DNA of 42,960 bases from Bacteroidales bacterium. GTDB taxonomy: Bacteria > Bacteroidota > Bacteroidia > Bacteroidales > VadinHA17. A program made the position numbers and the translations under genes. Below, piece after piece: positions 40,851-42,960 of the stretch; positions within the stretch are counted from its first letter, which is position 1; each line of letters starts with the position of its first letter. A model generated the notes under the pieces. It ran no database searches. It was not told the DNA's origin and was given only the letters and a program-made list of their open reading frames with translations. The stretch is from assembly GCA_024762655.1 (NCBI GenBank), contig JANTHB010000022.1:1-42960 (forward strand), read 5' to 3'.

Positions 40851-42917
40851 ATGTCGGATAGTATTTTAAATGCAGATGATACTTCGCTTATGCTTCAGGA
40901 GCGGGTCTTGCGCGTTTTGCTCAATATTTCCAATGCCACAATAGCAACTAAAGACCTGCCTGATCTGATGGAGACCATCCGGAAGGAGTTGAGCCGGCTG
41001 ATGGATGTGACCAATTTATACATTGCGCTCTATCATCCTGAAGACGATACCTTCACAATGCCTTATTTTAATGATCTGAAGGATCATTTTGAAAAAGTTC
41101 CGGCCCGGAAGACCCTTTCGAAATATGTGGTAAAAACAGGCAAAGCTATCCTTGTCAGGCCGTCTGATTTCGAGGAGCTTGTAAAAAAAGACGAAGTTAC
41201 ATTGGTGGGCACCGATTCCAAAGTGTGGATGGGCGCTCCCCTTCAGGCTAATGACCGGATCATAGGCATGATAGGACTGCAAAGTTATACGGATGAGAAC
41301 ACGTATTCGGACACCGACAAAAATGTGCTGGAGTTGGTTGCTCATCAGATAGGGCTTGCCATTGACCGTAAACAGAAAGAAGAAGAACTTGAAGTAGAAA
41401 AAACTTATTTCGAACAATTGTTCCGGAACGTGCCTGAGGCGACGGTCATCCAGGAATATCCGGGCCTAATCACGGATGTAAATGTTGCTTTTACCAGATT
41501 ATTCGGGTTCAAACCGCAGGAACTGATAGGGAAGTCGCTGGATGAACTGATCGTCCCGGAGGAACTGATACCGGAAGCATATAGTATCACCCGGAGAACA
41601 TTTGAAGGGGAAGCGGTGGAACTGGAGACCGTTCGGAAGAAGAAAAACGGAAAAACGCTGGAAGTGTCCCTTACGGTTACACCATTCCGTATTTCTCCCG
41701 ATAAAACCATTATGTATGCTATATACCGGGATATCAGCAAGAAAAAAGAAGTAGAACGTAAACTGGTGACTGCCAAAGAAAAAGCAGAAGAAGCAGATCG
41801 TTTGAAAACCGCTTTCCTGACCAACATGTCCCACGAGATCAGAACCCCTATGAATGCCATCATGGGATTTGCACAACTCCTGTCTTCGGAAGACCTCACC
41901 CCCGAGAACAAAACAGAATACGTTAACATTATCAAAAACAGCGGAGACAGCCTCCTCAGGTTGATAGACGACATCCTTGATCTGGCTAAACTGGAGTCCG
42001 GTCAGGTGGTCATCCGTGAAGAGACCACGGACGTTCACGAGATGATGGAGTCTCTGTTCCTGACTTTCTCCCGTCTTATCAGTGAAAAACAAAATGCAGA
42101 ACTGGAACTTCGTTATGACAAGCATAAGATCAATCACCCTGTTACTATTCTTACAGACCCGATTCGTCTTCGGCAAATACTGACCAATCTGCTCAGCAAT
42201 GCTATTAAATTTACGCATACGGGTTATGTGGAATTTGGGTTTAACATCTCTGAGCCTGATAACGCTCTGGTTTTCTACGTGAAAGATACCGGAATAGGCA
42301 TTCCTCCCGATAAAATGGAAATTATCTTCAATCGCTTTCAGCAGGTTGATAACTCCAAAACCCGTTTGTATCCCGGCACCGGTCTGGGGCTGGCCATATC
42401 AAAACATCTTACCGAACTACTCGGGGGCAGGATATGGGTCGAGTCTGAATTCAACAAAGGATCTGCTTTTTATTTTACCATTCCCTACAAGGTTTTGCCG
42501 AATGAAGAATCCGCGGAAATAAACAATCTGAATAAGGAAAAACTTAACCTGTCCGGCAAAAATATCCTTATCGCCGAAGATGACGAATACAATTACTTTT
42601 ACCTGAGAGAGATTCTTCGGCAGGCCGGTGTAAATGTTTTCCATGCGGTGAACGGCCGGGAAGCCATTCATCTCGTTAAGGAAAAAAACGGGAAAGAAAT
42701 AGACCTTGTATTAATGGATATAGAAATGCCGGAAGTAAACGGATATGAAGCTACCGCATTCATAAAAAATGAGTATCCCCGTATTCCTGTGATTGCACAA
42801 ACCGCGTATGCTTCGATGGAAGAAAAAGTCAAATGCCTGAAAGCCGGATGTGATGCTTATCTTGCAAAACCATTGCAAATTAACGATCTTATTGACGAAA
42901 TCAGGAAATGTCTTTAA
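40851..42917 (+). CDS. Hybrid sensor histidine kinase (GAF-PAS-HisKA-HATPase-REC)
   Basis: A 688-residue cytoplasmic protein from the ATG at 40851. Residues ~10-175 form a GAF domain (LPDLMETIRKELSRLMDVTN, WMGAPLQANDRIIGMIGLQS). ~185-300 is a PAS domain (FEQLFRNVPEATVIQEYPGL, VPEELIPEAY). HisKA follows with phospho-acceptor His328 in NMSHEIRTPMNAIMGF, then HATPase with YVKDTGIGIPPDK and GTGLGLAISKHL, and a receiver domain (~560-688) with Asp623 in VLMDIEMPEVNG. No membrane segment is visible, so it senses an internal or diffusible signal. There is no DNA-binding output domain, unlike the HTCS regulators of polysaccharide loci. It is not obviously linked to the fucose genes. All phospho-relay residues are present. 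Confidence 0.93.
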   Translation: MSDSILNADDTSLMLQERVLRVLLNISNATIATKDLPDLMETIRKELSRLMDVTNLYIALYHPEDDTFTMPYFNDLKDHFEKVPARKTLSKYVVKTGKAILVRPSDFEELVKKDEVTLVGTDSKVWMGAPLQANDRIIGMIGLQSYTDENTYSDTDKNVLELVAHQIGLAIDRKQKEEELEVEKTYFEQLFRNVPEATVIQEYPGLITDVNVAFTRLFGFKPQELIGKSLDELIVPEELIPEAYSITRRTFEGEAVELETVRKKKNGKTLEVSLTVTPFRISPDKTIMYAIYRDISKKKEVERKLVTAKEKAEEADRLKTAFLTNMSHEIRTPMNAIMGFAQLLSSEDLTPENKTEYVNIIKNSGDSLLRLIDDILDLAKLESGQVVIREETTDVHEMMESLFLTFSRLISEKQNAELELRYDKHKINHPVTILTDPIRLRQILTNLLSNAIKFTHTGYVEFGFNISEPDNALVFYVKDTGIGIPPDKMEIIFNRFQQVDNSKTRLYPGTGLGLAISKHLTELLGGRIWVESEFNKGSAFYFTIPYKVLPNEESAEINNLNKEKLNLSGKNILIAEDDEYNYFYLREILRQAGVNVFHAVNGREAIHLVKEKNGKEIDLVLMDIEMPEVNGYEATAFIKNEYPRIPVIAQTAYASMEEKVKCLKAGCDAYLAKPLQINDLIDEIRKCL

Positions 42918-42960
42918 TTTAACCTATGCTCCTTTACAGGCTTAAAGAGATAAATGCTTT

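Overview
The window comes from a member of the Bacteroidetes, probably Bacteroidales or Marinilabiliales in the broad sense. Evidence: a TonB receptor with an N-terminal carboxypeptidase-regulatory domain, promoters of the Bacteroidetes type (TTTG, about 19-21 bp, TAnnTTTG), the DUF6452/DUF6048 pair, a GH109 enzyme with a Tat signal, and the order zapB-like, zapA, small RNA, RNase Y. There are no rRNA or tRNA genes and no CRISPR array.

Layout. (1) 1-4787: a sugar-alcohol/sugar-phosphate module: PHP-domain protein, SDR dehydrogenase carrying a decayed class II aldolase segment, and a Zn dehydrogenase of the L-sorbose-1-phosphate reductase type. A 974-bp gene-free stretch built of 11-bp tandem repeats and larger repeated modules separates the last two. 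(2) About 4800-12600: an AT-rich accessory island: His-rich exported protein and TonB receptor (probably metal uptake), a tandem hairpin array, a small beta-barrel protein, a higBA toxin-antitoxin pair flanked by two related structured elements, a membrane protein whose 3' end runs into a group II intron remnant, and an AbiE-like regulator/nucleotidyltransferase pair in which the second gene carries an in-frame amber codon. (3) 12604-17192: exported hydrolases: a degenerate beta-lactamase-fold protein, a CE1 esterase and a GH32 fructan hydrolase. (4) 17216-23424: DUF6048/DUF6452/C69 peptidase operon, an iron alcohol dehydrogenase with anhydro-MurNAc kinase, and a divergent sugar-nucleotidyltransferase. 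(5) 23577-30713: M23 peptidase, then zapB-like, zapA, 6S-like RNA, rny, wecB, cysC and UDP-glucuronate 4-epimerase in one direction. (6) 30753-40712: a host- or algal-glycan module. The minus-strand operon GH109 alpha-N-acetylgalactosaminidase, FHS sugar symporter and hexosamine kinase lies divergent to a GbsR-type regulator, GH29 alpha-L-fucosidase and L-fucose isomerase; L-fuculokinase faces them. (7) 40851-42917: a hybrid sensor kinase.

How they work together: GH109 and GH29 would trim terminal GalNAc and fucose from glycans. GalNAc could then be imported by the FHS carrier, phosphorylated at C1 by the kinase and activated by a nucleotidyltransferase such as the one at 22522. Fucose would go through FucI and FucK; no fuculose-1-phosphate aldolase is present here. 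Two divergent Bacteroidetes promoters lie between GH109 and the GbsR gene, so one regulator may control both arms.

Most unusual: the group II intron remnant, whose domain V is an intact 34-nt consensus once a 34-nt insert is removed, with a related insert in domain VI; the phased 11-bp repeats; the two matching structured elements around higBA; and the amber-interrupted toxin-like gene with a perfect candidate operator upstream.
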